23,154 bases of DNA from an uncultured Pseudomonadota bacterium (GCA_938004375.1 CALKWH010000206.1:1-23154), one strand, 5' to 3'; counted from the stretch's first letter, positions 1-8,400 are shown. Notes: a model not told the origin generated them from the sequence alone. Made by a program: numbers and translations.

Positions 1-54
1 ATTTCGATTTCGATTTCGATTTCGATTTCGATTTCGATTTCGATTTCGATTTCG
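1..54. repeat. (ATTTCG)9 hexanucleotide tandem repeat at the contig edge
   Basis: Nine perfect head-to-tail copies of ATTTCG fill the first 54 bases with no variation, then the sequence becomes unique (AGAAAGGAG). A six-base unit keeps one reading frame, so it could encode a dipeptide repeat: Ile-Ser, Phe-Arg or Phe-Asp on the plus strand. The Phe-Asp frame stays open to a stop at 144-146. Its position at the exact contig end suggests it broke the assembly, and the true copy number may be larger. It could also be a collapsed or artefactual extension. Confidence 0.9.
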
Positions 55-146
55 AGAAAGGAGATCCTGTCGGGACTTCCGGTGACCGCGAGGAGACCGG
101 GGCGGCGGTGGGGATGATTTTTCAATCCGACTGTGTTAGAGCGTGA
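3..146 (+). CDS. Possible C-terminal fragment of an unknown protein with Phe-Asp repeats
   Basis: A frame open from the contig edge to TGA at 144-146 reads (Phe-Asp)n from the hexamer repeat, then about 30 residues ending in SDCVRA. Many codons between about 60 and 115 end in G or C, as in the real genes of this window, which weakly supports coding. The stop lies 3 bases before the ATG of the downstream lipoprotein and in the same frame, so this would be the end of an upstream gene in the same operon. No start, domain or homologue is recognisable. It could equally be untranslated leader. Confidence 0.25.
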   Translation, partial: FDFDFDFDFDFDFDFDFEKGDPVGTSGDREETGAAVGMIFQSDCVRA

Positions 147-149
147 GTC

Positions 150-2684
150 ATGTGCAGAAGAACCCTCTCCCCCTCCACGTTCCCGTTCGCGATCTTGTTA
201 TCGCTCGCGGTCACGTTCCCTTTCCTGACCGGCTGCAAGTCCGGCTCCTCCGATGACCAGGGCACGAAAACCCCGCCGCCCGGGCCGCCACCCCCGGCCG
301 AGTTGGCCGCCGTCCCCGGCTGGAAGCTGGAGATGGAGGATTTCTCCCTGGTGACCCTGCTGGGCGCCGACTGGGTCCACGCGGTCGCCTTCCAGGGGAA
401 CCAGACCGCGTACCGGCCCGTTGACCAATTGATGATCGCCGCCGCCGACGGCACCGTACGCTGGAAAAAACGCCGCACCATGAAAGTGTACGGCGAGAAC
501 GCACCGTGGAGCCTGCGGGCGGCCGCCCTGGACACGAAGACGATCCTGTACGAGACCCGCTACAAGGCCGTCTTCCATATTTCCGTCGCCGACGGCACCT
601 CCGACCGCGCCCTGGGCAACGTCTTCCACTTCTCCCCCTGCGACCGCCGGCTGTTCGTGGGCGCCGCCACCCCTTACTTCTGGAACCCCGAGGACAAAAA
701 AACCATCGAACTCACCGGCCTCTCACCGCTGTTCGCCGAGCTCGGCGTGGAGACGGCGCCCGGCTTCCCGGCCACCGCACTGGACGCCGACCGGGTCGCC
801 TTCCGCACCATGGACGGCGCGCTGCGCGTGGCCTCCTGCTCCCAAACCAAGGAGTTGTGGCGGTGGGCCGATCCACTGGATCGCAAGAACTGGTCCGTGG
901 ACCTGCCGGTGTCCCAGGGCACCGTGCTGGCGTCCACCCTCATGCCGCCCTTTTTGCCGCGCACGGTGGTGCACGGGCTGTCCGAGGCCGGCCCCGTCGA
1001 GCTGCCCGGCAGCCTGCAGACGTCCATTCCCGTGGGGTTCACCGGAGGAATCGCCTCCTTCGTCACCACCGAGGGACTCCACATGGTGACCCTCCACGGC
1101 GTCGAGGCGGCCACCGGAAAGACCGCCTGGCAGGTGGAGCTGCCCATCCTGCCCTGCACGCGTACCCAGACCTTCCACGCCTGCCGCAACGGCAAGAACG
1201 TCTTCGCCATCGACCTCGCCACCGGGAAAAAGACCCTCGACCAGGCACTTTCGGTCCCGCCGAAGTTCATCGCCGGGCAGGGGGACACCCTCGTCGCGGT
1301 GGGCTCCGACGGCAAGTTCACCACCTTCGACATGCGCGCGAACACCGTGACCTGGACCGGCCCCATCGAGATCAAGACGGCCCCGGTGGAGCTCGTGCAG
1401 GTCGCCCTCGGGCGCCCGGACCGCGTCGTGCTGATCCTGCGTACCCTGTGGCCCGAACGGCCGCATCTGGAGCGCCTGTACCTCCACAGTTTCTCCCCGG
1501 CCGAGCCCGACCGGCCGGTCCAGCTCCAACTGGGCAAGCCCACCGAGCTGCGGGTGCCCGCCCGGGTGGGGAGCGGCGAGCGCGAGTTGACCTTCCCCGC
1601 CTGGGTCCACGACGGCCAGTTGTACACCGCCGTCGACGGCCTGTTCCAGGTGGTCGATCCCGTCCGCGGCACCACCTCCGGGGCCTTCGGGCTCCCCGGG
1701 AAGGGGCCGGCCAGCCTGCTCCGGGTGCGGACCGACGGCGCCGCCCTCATCGAGCGGGGTGACCACCTGGTGCTCGTGAAGCCCCGCGGCGGCATCGCCT
1801 GGACGGCCTCCCTGAAGGACCTTGAGGTGCGGGAGGTGACCTCGTCCACCGTCGTCGTCGCGGGCGCGGACAACCTGGAGGTGTGGTCCCTGGCCGACGG
1901 CAAACCCCAGGGGCCGGGGGCCTCCGGGCTCAAGGGGTCGCCCTCGGTGCGGGCGGCCGACGCCACCCGGGTCTATTTCCACGTGCCCGACGGGAACCAC
2001 GTCCTGGAGAACGGCGAACTGAAAAAAGTCAAGGAATATCCGACCTCCTCCGCCCATCCGGGGGACCGCGACTGGCTGGTCCACACCCGGAACGACCCGC
2101 CGCCGGGCAAGGGCGCCTGGACCGCCCTCGCGCTGGACTCGGGGAAGGAGCTCTGGCGCAAGGTGGTCACGAAGGGTCCCGAGCTCGTGGGCGGCGCGAA
2201 GGACCTGGGCGAGATCGAGCCGAAGGAGGCGTCCTTCCACCCGGCCTCCTGGGTGCGCGCCTCGGCCGAGGGCTTCTGGATCCCGGATCCCTCCCACCGC
2301 TGCCTGTACCTCGTGCGGCCGGCGGACGGACAGGTGATCTGGGTGCGCTGCGCCCAGCGTCTGGGCGGTCCCCCCGCGTTCACCGCCGACGGTCAGTGGA
2401 TGCTGCTGCCGGCCGCCGGACCCTGGCACGAGCCAGGCAAGCCCGTCCCCGAGGGCGCGCCCATCGAGAAGACCCTGAGCCTGGTCGCCCTGCACCTGCG
2501 GGACCGGCACACCCGCGTGCTCTACACCCCCCCCGAGAACCACTCCGTGGCGCTCCCCGTGGCCCCGCTCAAGGGCCCGCAGGTGATCGTCACCGTCTAT
2601 GAAGAGAAGTTCAAGAACCAGAAGTGCTTCCTGCAGTCGCTCACGCTGGGAGCTCCGACAGCACCACCACGCACGGCCCCCTGA
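150..2684 (+). CDS. Large lipoprotein with PQQ-like beta-propeller repeats
   Basis: An 844-residue putative outer-membrane or periplasmic lipoprotein. The N-terminus has a basic start (MCRR), a hydrophobic core and an LTGC lipobox with the acylated Cys at residue 29, followed by a polar and Pro-rich linker. The rest is a string of loosely repeated beta segments with Trp in the outer strands (GKTAWQVELP, KELWRKV, GQVIWVR, GGIAWTASL). This is the look of PQQ-like/quinoprotein propeller blades, probably seven or more, with no visible catalytic motif. By analogy with BamB-like propellers it may be a scaffold or binding protein, but its partner is unknown. The ribosome site is weak (GAG about 8 bases before ATG). 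The 3' end overlaps the convergent glgX by 44 bp. The family call is from repeat pattern only. Confidence 0.85.
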   Translation: MCRRTLSPSTFPFAILLSLAVTFPFLTGCKSGSSDDQGTKTPPPGPPPPAELAAVPGWKLEMEDFSLVTLLGADWVHAVAFQGNQTAYRPVDQLMIAAADGTVRWKKRRTMKVYGENAPWSLRAAALDTKTILYETRYKAVFHISVADGTSDRALGNVFHFSPCDRRLFVGAATPYFWNPEDKKTIELTGLSPLFAELGVETAPGFPATALDADRVAFRTMDGALRVASCSQTKELWRWADPLDRKNWSVDLPVSQGTVLASTLMPPFLPRTVVHGLSEAGPVELPGSLQTSIPVGFTGGIASFVTTEGLHMVTLHGVEAATGKTAWQVELPILPCTRTQTFHACRNGKNVFAIDLATGKKTLDQALSVPPKFIAGQGDTLVAVGSDGKFTTFDMRANTVTWTGPIEIKTAPVELVQVALGRPDRVVLILRTLWPERPHLERLYLHSFSPAEPDRPVQLQLGKPTELRVPARVGSGERELTFPAWVHDGQLYTAVDGLFQVVDPVRGTTSGAFGLPGKGPASLLRVRTDGAALIERGDHLVLVKPRGGIAWTASLKDLEVREVTSSTVVVAGADNLEVWSLADGKPQGPGASGLKGSPSVRAADATRVYFHVPDGNHVLENGELKKVKEYPTSSAHPGDRDWLVHTRNDPPPGKGAWTALALDSGKELWRKVVTKGPELVGGAKDLGEIEPKEASFHPASWVRASAEGFWIPDPSHRCLYLVRPADGQVIWVRCAQRLGGPPAFTADGQWMLLPAAGPWHEPGKPVPEGAPIEKTLSLVALHLRDRHTRVLYTPPENHSVALPVAPLKGPQVIVTVYEEKFKNQKCFLQSLTLGAPTAPPRTAP

Positions 2685-4812
2685 GCACCAGCCGCGACCG
2701 CACCGGGGGCAGGGGACCCTCGAGCTGGATCGCCGGCCGGCCGAACAGGTCGGCGGTGTCCAGCACCAGGCCCCACGAGGCGTCCTGCGGCAGGAAGAAC
2801 TCCACCTGGATGGGCTCGGCGCAGAACAGCAGCTCCAGGCGCCGGTTGAACCGCCCGGCGCCCGGGGCCGGACCCAGCCGCATGCCCAGGACGCGCAGCG
2901 GGGAGCTCCACTCCATCTCGTCGGGGGAGGCCGGGCCGTGCCAGACGACGTCGGGGTGCTCCGGGTCGGGGAGGCCGGTGAAGAACGTGGTCCTGCGCAG
3001 GGCGGGGCACTCCCGCCGCAGCCGGATCAACTGCCGCACGAACCCGTTGAGGTACTCGGCCTCGGCATGATCCCGAGGGTGGTGGTGGTCGGATCCGCCG
3101 GCCGGGGTCGGCTCGAGCAGATCCCAGTGGAACCAGTTCATCGGGTTGTCCTGACAGTAGGCGTTGTTGTTGCCGTGCTGGGTCTTGCCGATCTCGTCGC
3201 CCATGGAGATCATGGGCACGCCCTGGGAGACGAAGAGGGTGGTGAGCAGGTTCTTCATCTGCACGAGGCGCAGGTTGCGGATCGGGCCGTACACGGTGGG
3301 GCCCTCGACCCCGTGGTTGAAGGAGTTGTTGTGGTTCTCCCCGTCCCGGTTGTGCTCGCCGTTGGCGTCGTTGTTCTTGCGGTCGTAGGACACGAGGTCG
3401 CGCAGGGTGAAGCCGTCGTGGGCGGTGATGAAGTTGATGCCGTGGCGCGGGCCGCGGGGCCCGTAGAGATCCTCGCTGCCGGCCAGGCGCGTGGCCAGCG
3501 CGGCGGCCGAACCGTGGGGGCTGAGCCAGAACTGGCGCACGTCGTCGCGGAAGCGGCCGTTCCACTCGGACCAGGAGGTGCCCGGGAAGCTGCCCACCTG
3601 GTAGGCCCCGCCCGCGTCCCAGGCCTCGGCAATGAGCTTGATGCCGCGCAGGATCGGATCCTCGGCGATGCGCTCCACCAGGGGAGGGCGGTCCATGAGG
3701 GTGCCGTCGGTGTCCCGCCCCAGGATGCTCGCGAGATCGAAGCGGAAGCCGTCCACGCGCATCTCGACCACCCAGTAGCGCAGCACGTCGAGGATGAACT
3801 CCCGCACGAACGGGTGGTTGCAGTTGAACGTGTTGCCGCACCCGCTGTAATTTTTATACTTTGATTTATCCGTATCCAGCAGATAGTAAACGCGGTTGTC
3901 CAGGCCCTTGAACGACAGGGTGGGACCGGTGGCGTCGCCCTCGGCGGTGTGGTTGAAGACGATGTCGAGGATGACCTCCAGACCATGCCGGTGGCATGCG
4001 TCCACGAAGCGCTTGCACTCCTCGACCTCACAACCCGGGGACCGGCCGGTGCCGTAGGGCGGGTGCGGGGCGACGAAGGCGAGGGTGGAGTACCCCCAGT
4101 AGTTCGTCAGGCGCTCGCCGGTGACCGGGTTGATGTTGACGTTCTCGTGGGGGGGGAACGCCTGGATGGGGAGCAGCTCGACGGCGGTCACGCCCAGATC
4201 GCGCAGGTGCGGGAGCTTCTCGATGAAACCGTCGAAGGTGCCGGGGAAGGCGACGCCCGAGGACGCGTCCCGGGTAAAGCCGGAGAGGTGCACCTCGTAG
4301 ACGACGGTGTCCTCCCAGGGGACCCGCAGGAAGCGGTTGTCCCGCCACGGGTACGTGTCGTCGAGCACCAGCGAACGGGGCGCGTCGTGGGGGCAGTCGT
4401 GGCGGTAGCCCTTCACGTTCCAGTCGTAGTCGCCCACCACGGCGCGGGCGTAGGGATCGACCAGAAACTTGTTGTCGTCGAAGCGGTGGCCCTCTTCGGG
4501 CTCATGGGGACCGAAGGCCTGCCACGCATAGACCTGGCCGGGGCCGATCCCCTCGATGAAGACCGACCACACGTCGCCGAAGCGGTGGAGCTCGGGGTCC
4601 AGATCGAAGGCCCGCTCGGGCACGGCCGCGCGCTCGTCAGCGAAGAGCACCAGGCGCAGGGCGGTGGCGTGCTGGGAGAAGATCGAGAAGCGCACGCCGC
4701 CATGGCGCACCGACACGCCCAGGGGCAGCGGACGGGCGCGCCGGGCCCGGACGCGGCGCCGGACGGGTTGGAGCAGTTTGGACAGGCGGTCAAGACGCGG
4801 GTGTTCGGTCAC
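2641..4812 (-). CDS. glgX: Glycogen debranching enzyme GlgX (GH13 isoamylase-type)
   Basis: Cytoplasmic alpha-1,6-glucosidase that removes branches from phosphorylase-trimmed glycogen. An N-terminal CBM48-like domain (PLGVSVRHGGVRFSIFS) precedes the GH13 barrel. Conserved regions are visible: DIVFNHTAEG, MRVDGFRFDLAS with the nucleophile Asp, LIAEAWDAGG with the acid/base Glu, and FITAHDGFTL with the transition-state Asp. These are residues 359, 396 and 466 from the chosen start. GDEIGKTQHGNNNAYCQDN is typical of GlgX/TreX. I chose GTG at 4812 because GGAGG (4818-4822) sits five bases upstream. An ATG at 4863 is in frame but lacks such a site and adds 17 residues. The length (723 aa) is normal for the family. 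No glycogen synthase or branching gene is nearby. It diverges from the MopE-like lipoprotein. Confidence 0.95.
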   Translation of the reverse strand: MTEHPRLDRLSKLLQPVRRRVRARRARPLPLGVSVRHGGVRFSIFSQHATALRLVLFADERAAVPERAFDLDPELHRFGDVWSVFIEGIGPGQVYAWQAFGPHEPEEGHRFDDNKFLVDPYARAVVGDYDWNVKGYRHDCPHDAPRSLVLDDTYPWRDNRFLRVPWEDTVVYEVHLSGFTRDASSGVAFPGTFDGFIEKLPHLRDLGVTAVELLPIQAFPPHENVNINPVTGERLTNYWGYSTLAFVAPHPPYGTGRSPGCEVEECKRFVDACHRHGLEVILDIVFNHTAEGDATGPTLSFKGLDNRVYYLLDTDKSKYKNYSGCGNTFNCNHPFVREFILDVLRYWVVEMRVDGFRFDLASILGRDTDGTLMDRPPLVERIAEDPILRGIKLIAEAWDAGGAYQVGSFPGTSWSEWNGRFRDDVRQFWLSPHGSAAALATRLAGSEDLYGPRGPRHGINFITAHDGFTLRDLVSYDRKNNDANGEHNRDGENHNNSFNHGVEGPTVYGPIRNLRLVQMKNLLTTLFVSQGVPMISMGDEIGKTQHGNNNAYCQDNPMNWFHWDLLEPTPAGGSDHHHPRDHAEAEYLNGFVRQLIRLRRECPALRRTTFFTGLPDPEHPDVVWHGPASPDEMEWSSPLRVLGMRLGPAPGAGRFNRRLELLFCAEPIQVEFFLPQDASWGLVLDTADLFGRPAIQLEGPLPPVRSRLVLRGPCVVVLSELPA

Positions 4813-4817
4813 GCGCA

Positions 4818-4822
4818 CCTCC
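4818..4822 (-). promoter_or_regulatory. Shine-Dalgarno site deciding the GTG start of glgX
   Basis: On the minus strand GGAGG is followed by five bases (TGCGC) and GTG. This is the best-spaced ribosome site in the region and argues for GTG at 4812 over the upstream ATG at 4863. Confidence 0.7.
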
Positions 4823-4831
4823 AGAGCGGGC

Positions 4832-4837
4832 AGTATA
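4832..4837 (-). promoter_or_regulatory. Candidate -10 element for glgX
   Basis: TATACT on the minus strand matches five of six bases of the sigma70 -10 consensus and lies 19 bases before the GTG start. I see no convincing -35 at 16-18 bases. It would overlap the upstream alternative ATG leader, which also favours the GTG start. Confidence 0.3.
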
Positions 4838-4878
4838 CGCCACGGGCGTCTTGCGGGCCACAATCTTCAAAGGAACAT

Positions 4879-4906
4879 TTGTCAAACGCCCGTTTCGTGG
4901 TAGAAA
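4879..4906 (+). promoter_or_regulatory. Candidate sigma70 promoter for the MopE-like lipoprotein
   Basis: TTGTCA (4879-4884), a 16-base spacer and TAGAAA (4901-4906) lie just upstream of the ribosome site GGGAGG (4917-4922) and the ATG at 4930. The -35 matches five of six and the -10 four of six consensus bases. It is inside the 117-bp divergent spacer shared with glgX. Confidence 0.45.
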
Positions 4907-4929
4907 AACCCCAACCGGGAGGTCTTCTC

Positions 4930-6171
4930 ATGAAACTGGCCAGCCTTATTCTCACCGCCCTGCTCGCGAGCGGGTTGATCGCCTGCAACCCTGGCAAGGG
5001 CTCCGATCCCAACAACGGCTTCAACTCCACGACCAACAACACCAACAACGGGACGCTGCCAGGGGACAACGACGGAGACGGCTTCCGTCCGGTGGACGGG
5101 GATTGCAACGACAACGACCCCGACATCAACCCGTACGCCTTCGAGATCTGCGGGGACGGCATCGACAACAACTGCAACGGCACCTGGGACATCGAGGAGC
5201 CGGACATGGACAACGACGGCGTCACCGTGTGCGGCGGCGATTGCAACGACTACGACCGGCGCGTCGCCCCCACCAACATCGAGATGATGGGCGACGGACT
5301 GGACAACAACTGCAACGGCGTCATCGACGAGCCCGAGCACCTGTGCGACTGCGCCCGGGACGAGACCACGCTGCAACTGCTGAACATGGGTCCCAACGCC
5401 TCCTTCGGTGACGCCCTGGGCCTGTGCAACACCGCCTGGCACGCACAGCCGCTGACGATCATCGGCGCCCAGAGCGCGGCCATCATCTCTTACGACCCGG
5501 ACGGCACCACGCCCGGCGCCAACGGATGGGGCGCCCTGCGGCCCATCGCCCCCCGCCAGGTCGATCCCGAGGACCCCGTGATGCCCGTTGGCTGCCAGAT
5601 GATCGCGCTGTTCTCCGGCGCCGAGTTCAACCCCGAACCCCAAATGGATGAGACCGCCTCGGACCTGGGCGAGACCTGCGTGGATCCGGTGACCATGATC
5701 GCCAACGCCGAGAGCGACGATCAGGCGGCCGAGTGCCACGACATGACCCAGATCGTCCTGCGGCTGCGCGTGCCCGCCAACGCCGAGGGCCTGGCCTTCG
5801 ACTTCATCTTCCTGTCCAGCGAGTATCCCGAGTGGGTGGGCTCGGAGTTCAACGACACGTTCTACGCGATGATGAAGGACGAGACCGCCGGGGGCCCCCG
5901 CAACAACATCTCGTTCGACACCAACAACAAGGCCATCACGGTCAACAACGACTTTTTCACCCCGGGTGCCCAGGACCTCACGGGCACCGGCTACGACTCC
6001 GACGCCTCCTCGACCCCGTGGCTGACCACCCGCGCCCCCGTGGAACCGGGATCGATCATCGAAATCATTTTCTCGATCCATGATGAGGGCGATGGCATCC
6101 TGGACTCGGCGGTCGTGATCGACAACTTCCGCTGGGTGAAGGACGTCGACGAGGTGATCACCATCCCGTAG
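4930..6171 (+). CDS. Lipoprotein with two MopE-type metal-binding repeats and a choice-of-anchor-like domain
   Basis: A 413-residue predicted lipoprotein. The signal peptide MKLASLILTA... ends in the lipobox LIAC (Cys19), followed by an Asn/Thr-rich linker. Residues about 47-87 and 93-133 are two copies of the putative metal-binding (MopE) repeat, with DGDCND and GDGxDNNCNG cores. Their Asp/Asn and paired Cys suggest Ca2+ binding and disulfides. The C-terminal half contains FDFIFLSSEYPEWVGSEFND and ends near ILDSAVVIDNF, the pattern of choice-of-anchor L-type extracellular domains. The real start is the ATG at 4930 with GGGAGG seven bases upstream. The same frame is open back to 3949, but that part is antisense to glgX. 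Surface adhesion or metal binding is a family-based guess. The 3' end overlaps recO by 14 bp. Confidence 0.85.
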   Translation: MKLASLILTALLASGLIACNPGKGSDPNNGFNSTTNNTNNGTLPGDNDGDGFRPVDGDCNDNDPDINPYAFEICGDGIDNNCNGTWDIEEPDMDNDGVTVCGGDCNDYDRRVAPTNIEMMGDGLDNNCNGVIDEPEHLCDCARDETTLQLLNMGPNASFGDALGLCNTAWHAQPLTIIGAQSAAIISYDPDGTTPGANGWGALRPIAPRQVDPEDPVMPVGCQMIALFSGAEFNPEPQMDETASDLGETCVDPVTMIANAESDDQAAECHDMTQIVLRLRVPANAEGLAFDFIFLSSEYPEWVGSEFNDTFYAMMKDETAGGPRNNISFDTNNKAITVNNDFFTPGAQDLTGTGYDSDASSTPWLTTRAPVEPGSIIEIIFSIHDEGDGILDSAVVIDNFRWVKDVDEVITIP

Positions 6172-6913
6172 GGCCCGCGAACACGCTGCGGCACAGGCCG
6201 CGGGCGTGCAGTTTCTTGTTCAGCACCGTGAAAATCCAGGCGCCCAGGAGGTCGGACATGTCGGACACGTCGGACACGTCAGACACGTCGGACACGTCAG
6301 ACACGTCAGACTCTATCCCGTTCCACGCCGGGTCCCACACCGGCATGGACTGGCCCCGCCCGCATGCCGGGCACAGGAGTCCCCCGGCGGCCACAGAGAA
6401 GCCCCACCCGTCCCCCGGCGGGGCGCGCCGGCAGGCCACGCAGCAGCCCAGCTCCGGGGCCACGCCGGCGGCGGACAGCAGGTCCCGCTCGAAGCGGATC
6501 CAGTCGCGCCAGGTCGGCGCCGGCGGACGGTCCAGCCGCACGAGGAAGGCGTCGAACACGGAGAACACCTCCGGTTCGGGCACCTCCGGCGGACACAACT
6601 CCCGCGCCAGCTCGCTGGCGTACTGTCCGGCGACCATGCGGGCGGGCCGCGTGACCAGCAGTTGTGCGGGTCGCGCCACGGTCATCTCCTCGAGGGACCA
6701 CAGGGAGCCCCGGCGCGCGGGCACCAGGAGGCCTTGGTACAGCAGGCAGGGCGACAGGCCCGCCTGGAAGCGGCGGCGGCTCTTCCGACCGGCGCGGGCG
6801 TAAGCGTCGAGCCGGCCCCGCTCGCGGGTGAACAGCGAGAGCACCAGGTCGCTCTCCCCGGTGGCCACCCGCCGGACCACGTACGCGGTCACCGTGAAGC
6901 CCTGCGCGCCCAT
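6158..6913 (-). CDS. recO: DNA repair protein RecO
   Basis: Recombination mediator of the RecFOR pathway that loads RecA onto SSB-coated gaps. The N-terminal OB-fold is typical (GFTVTAYVVRRVATGESDLVLSLFTRERG, then RRRFQ). A four-Cys zinc site is formed by CVAC and CPAC near residues 153-185. Between the zinc site and the last helix (KKLHARGLCRS) lies an acidic Ser-Asp-Val repeat encoded by seven 9-bp units, unlike normal RecO, where this stretch is helical. At 251 residues the size is normal. The start lies 7 bp after the mgtE stop, so the two are probably co-transcribed. recF, also of this pathway, is in the same window. Confidence 0.93.
   Translation of the reverse strand: MGAQGFTVTAYVVRRVATGESDLVLSLFTRERGRLDAYARAGRKSRRRFQAGLSPCLLYQGLLVPARRGSLWSLEEMTVARPAQLLVTRPARMVAGQYASELARELCPPEVPEPEVFSVFDAFLVRLDRPPAPTWRDWIRFERDLLSAAGVAPELGCCVACRRAPPGDGWGFSVAAGGLLCPACGRGQSMPVWDPAWNGIESDVSDVSDVSDVSDVSDMSDLLGAWIFTVLNKKLHARGLCRSVFAGPTGW
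6251..6313. repeat. 9-bp tandem repeat (7 units) inside recO
   Basis: Seven consecutive 9-mers of the form GTCRGACAC, the two end units varying at the last bases. On the coding (minus) strand they give the tripeptide Ser-Asp-Val repeated. The unit length keeps the frame, so copy-number change would lengthen or shorten RecO without a frameshift. Confidence 0.95.
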
Positions 6914-6920
6914 ATCTTAC

Positions 6921-8300
6921 CTACACCCAGGAGATGACGAAGACGTACAACAGGATGGTGAACACTTCGGACAGGCCCGACATGACCGAGCCGGCGGCCG
7001 AGGCGGGATCCAGGTTCATGCGCTTGAAGACCAGGGGGAGACAGGAGCCCGCCACGCCGGCGAAGACCATGCTCGCGAACACGGTCAGCCCCACGAGCAG
7101 GGGGAACGTCACCTGCAGGCTGGAGCCGTCGCCCCCGAAGACCGGCACCATCGAGAAGGCGAATGCGAACAGCCCGAAGATCAGGCCCAGCACCAGGCTC
7201 ATGACGGACTCCCGCCGCAGGACCTCGAGGAAGTGGCCCCACTTCACGCGGCCCAGGGCGATGCCGCGGACCATCAGTGAGCCGGCCTGGTTGGCGATGG
7301 CCGAGGAGAGCACCAGCAGGATCGGGATCATCAGCAGGAAAAAGAGGTGGTTCCGGTCCGGTTCGCTGAAGAAGGGACGCCGGAAGGCCAGGATCAGGGA
7401 CGACAGCACGCCGGTCAGGAGCGGGAAGAAGATGCTGGTCAGGCGTGGCCGGAACCGCTCGGAGAAGGAGTCCTGGAAGTACTCGATGTCCTGGCCCGCG
7501 CCGGACATCTTGAAGATGTCCTCGGTGGCCTCCTCGCGGATGACCTCGATCACGTCGTCGACGGTGATGACGCCGACCATCCGGTTGGTGTCATCCACGA
7601 CCGGGACCGCCAGAAAGCCGTACCGCTGGACGATCTCGGCGACCTCCTCCTGGTCCATGCTCACCGGCACCGAGATCACCTCGGGGGTCATCAACTCCCG
7701 CAGGGTGGTGACCGGCTTGCAGGTGACCAATTGGCGAAGGGAGACCACGCCGGCGAGCTTCTCGGCGGAATTGTTCACATAAATATAGAAGGTTGTCGCG
7801 TAGTCCTCGGAGGAGCCCTGGAGGAAGTTGATCGCCTCCCCGGCGGTGGCGGTCTGCGGCAGCGCGAGGAACGACGGGTTCATGATGCCGCCGGCGGTGG
7901 AGGCGTCGTAGGCCATCAGTTCCTCGACGGCCTCCTGGTCCTCGTCCTTGAACAGGTTGAGCAGCTTCTCCTTGAGGTCCTCGTCGAGCTCCTCGAGCAG
8001 GTCGGCGAGATCGTCGGAGTCCATGTTCCCCAGGATGCGGGCGGCGTCGACGGGGTCGAGGGCGGAGATCAACTCCACCGCCACGGGCAGGTCGATCTCG
8101 CCGAGGACCTCGGCCTTGACCTGGTCGTCCCCGCAGTGCTCGAAGAGTCGCTTGCGGTCAACAGGGGTGAAATCCCGGAAAAAATAGGCCAACTCCGCGG
8201 GGTGGCGCTTGGATAATATCTTCCTTAAAGGTCCATAGGCGTCCCGATGCAGCAACTTGTTCACGGTGTTGGCCAACACCTGGAGTTTGGGGTTCTGCAT
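6921..8300 (-). CDS. mgtE: MgtE-family magnesium transporter
   Basis: A Mg2+ channel or transporter of 459 residues. An N-domain of superhelical repeats (DPVDAARILGNMDSDDLADLL), two CBS domains (about 140-200 and 205-260) and a five-helix membrane domain from about 290 to 458 are in the usual order. In the CBS linker, LMAYDASTAGGIMNP is typical. The membrane part has ANQAG and LDPASAAG. In Thermus MgtE the last helix carries a TTxxD-like motif whose Asp lines the pore; here the aligned stretch reads SGLSEV, putting Glu445 at that place. A good ribosome site AGGAGG precedes the ATG. It is first in an operon with recO and diverges from the RodZ-like gene. Confidence 0.93.
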   Translation of the reverse strand: MQNPKLQVLANTVNKLLHRDAYGPLRKILSKRHPAELAYFFRDFTPVDRKRLFEHCGDDQVKAEVLGEIDLPVAVELISALDPVDAARILGNMDSDDLADLLEELDEDLKEKLLNLFKDEDQEAVEELMAYDASTAGGIMNPSFLALPQTATAGEAINFLQGSSEDYATTFYIYVNNSAEKLAGVVSLRQLVTCKPVTTLRELMTPEVISVPVSMDQEEVAEIVQRYGFLAVPVVDDTNRMVGVITVDDVIEVIREEATEDIFKMSGAGQDIEYFQDSFSERFRPRLTSIFFPLLTGVLSSLILAFRRPFFSEPDRNHLFFLLMIPILLVLSSAIANQAGSLMVRGIALGRVKWGHFLEVLRRESVMSLVLGLIFGLFAFAFSMVPVFGGDGSSLQVTFPLLVGLTVFASMVFAGVAGSCLPLVFKRMNLDPASAAGSVMSGLSEVFTILLYVFVISWV

Positions 8301-8371
8301 GAGACCTCCTGCCCGGCCGGTTCGATCTCCTGCACGGTGGCACAGGTGAAACAGACGGGAAAACCGGCGGC

Positions 8372-8400
8372 ATTATATGCTCTTTTCCGCACGGTGGAAA
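8372..8400 (-). promoter_or_regulatory. Candidate sigma70 promoter for mgtE-recO
   Basis: On the minus strand TTTCCA (8395-8400), a 17-base spacer and a perfect TATAAT (8372-8377) precede mgtE. The leader to the ATG would be about 65 nt. I saw no clear riboswitch fold in it by eye. Confidence 0.5.

Noticed and set aside
723..2543. 606-residue open frame antisense to the beta-propeller lipoprotein (with others at 674-1966 minus and 506-1762 plus)
   Set aside because: Composition is Gly/Arg/Pro/His-rich as expected from shadow frames in GC-rich DNA; no domain or ribosome site; the plus-strand gene has a signal peptide and lipobox.
3949..4929. Plus-strand open frame that extends the MopE-like lipoprotein upstream by 327 codons
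   Set aside because: It is antisense to the conserved catalytic core of glgX, and the signal peptide and ribosome site fix the real start at 4930.
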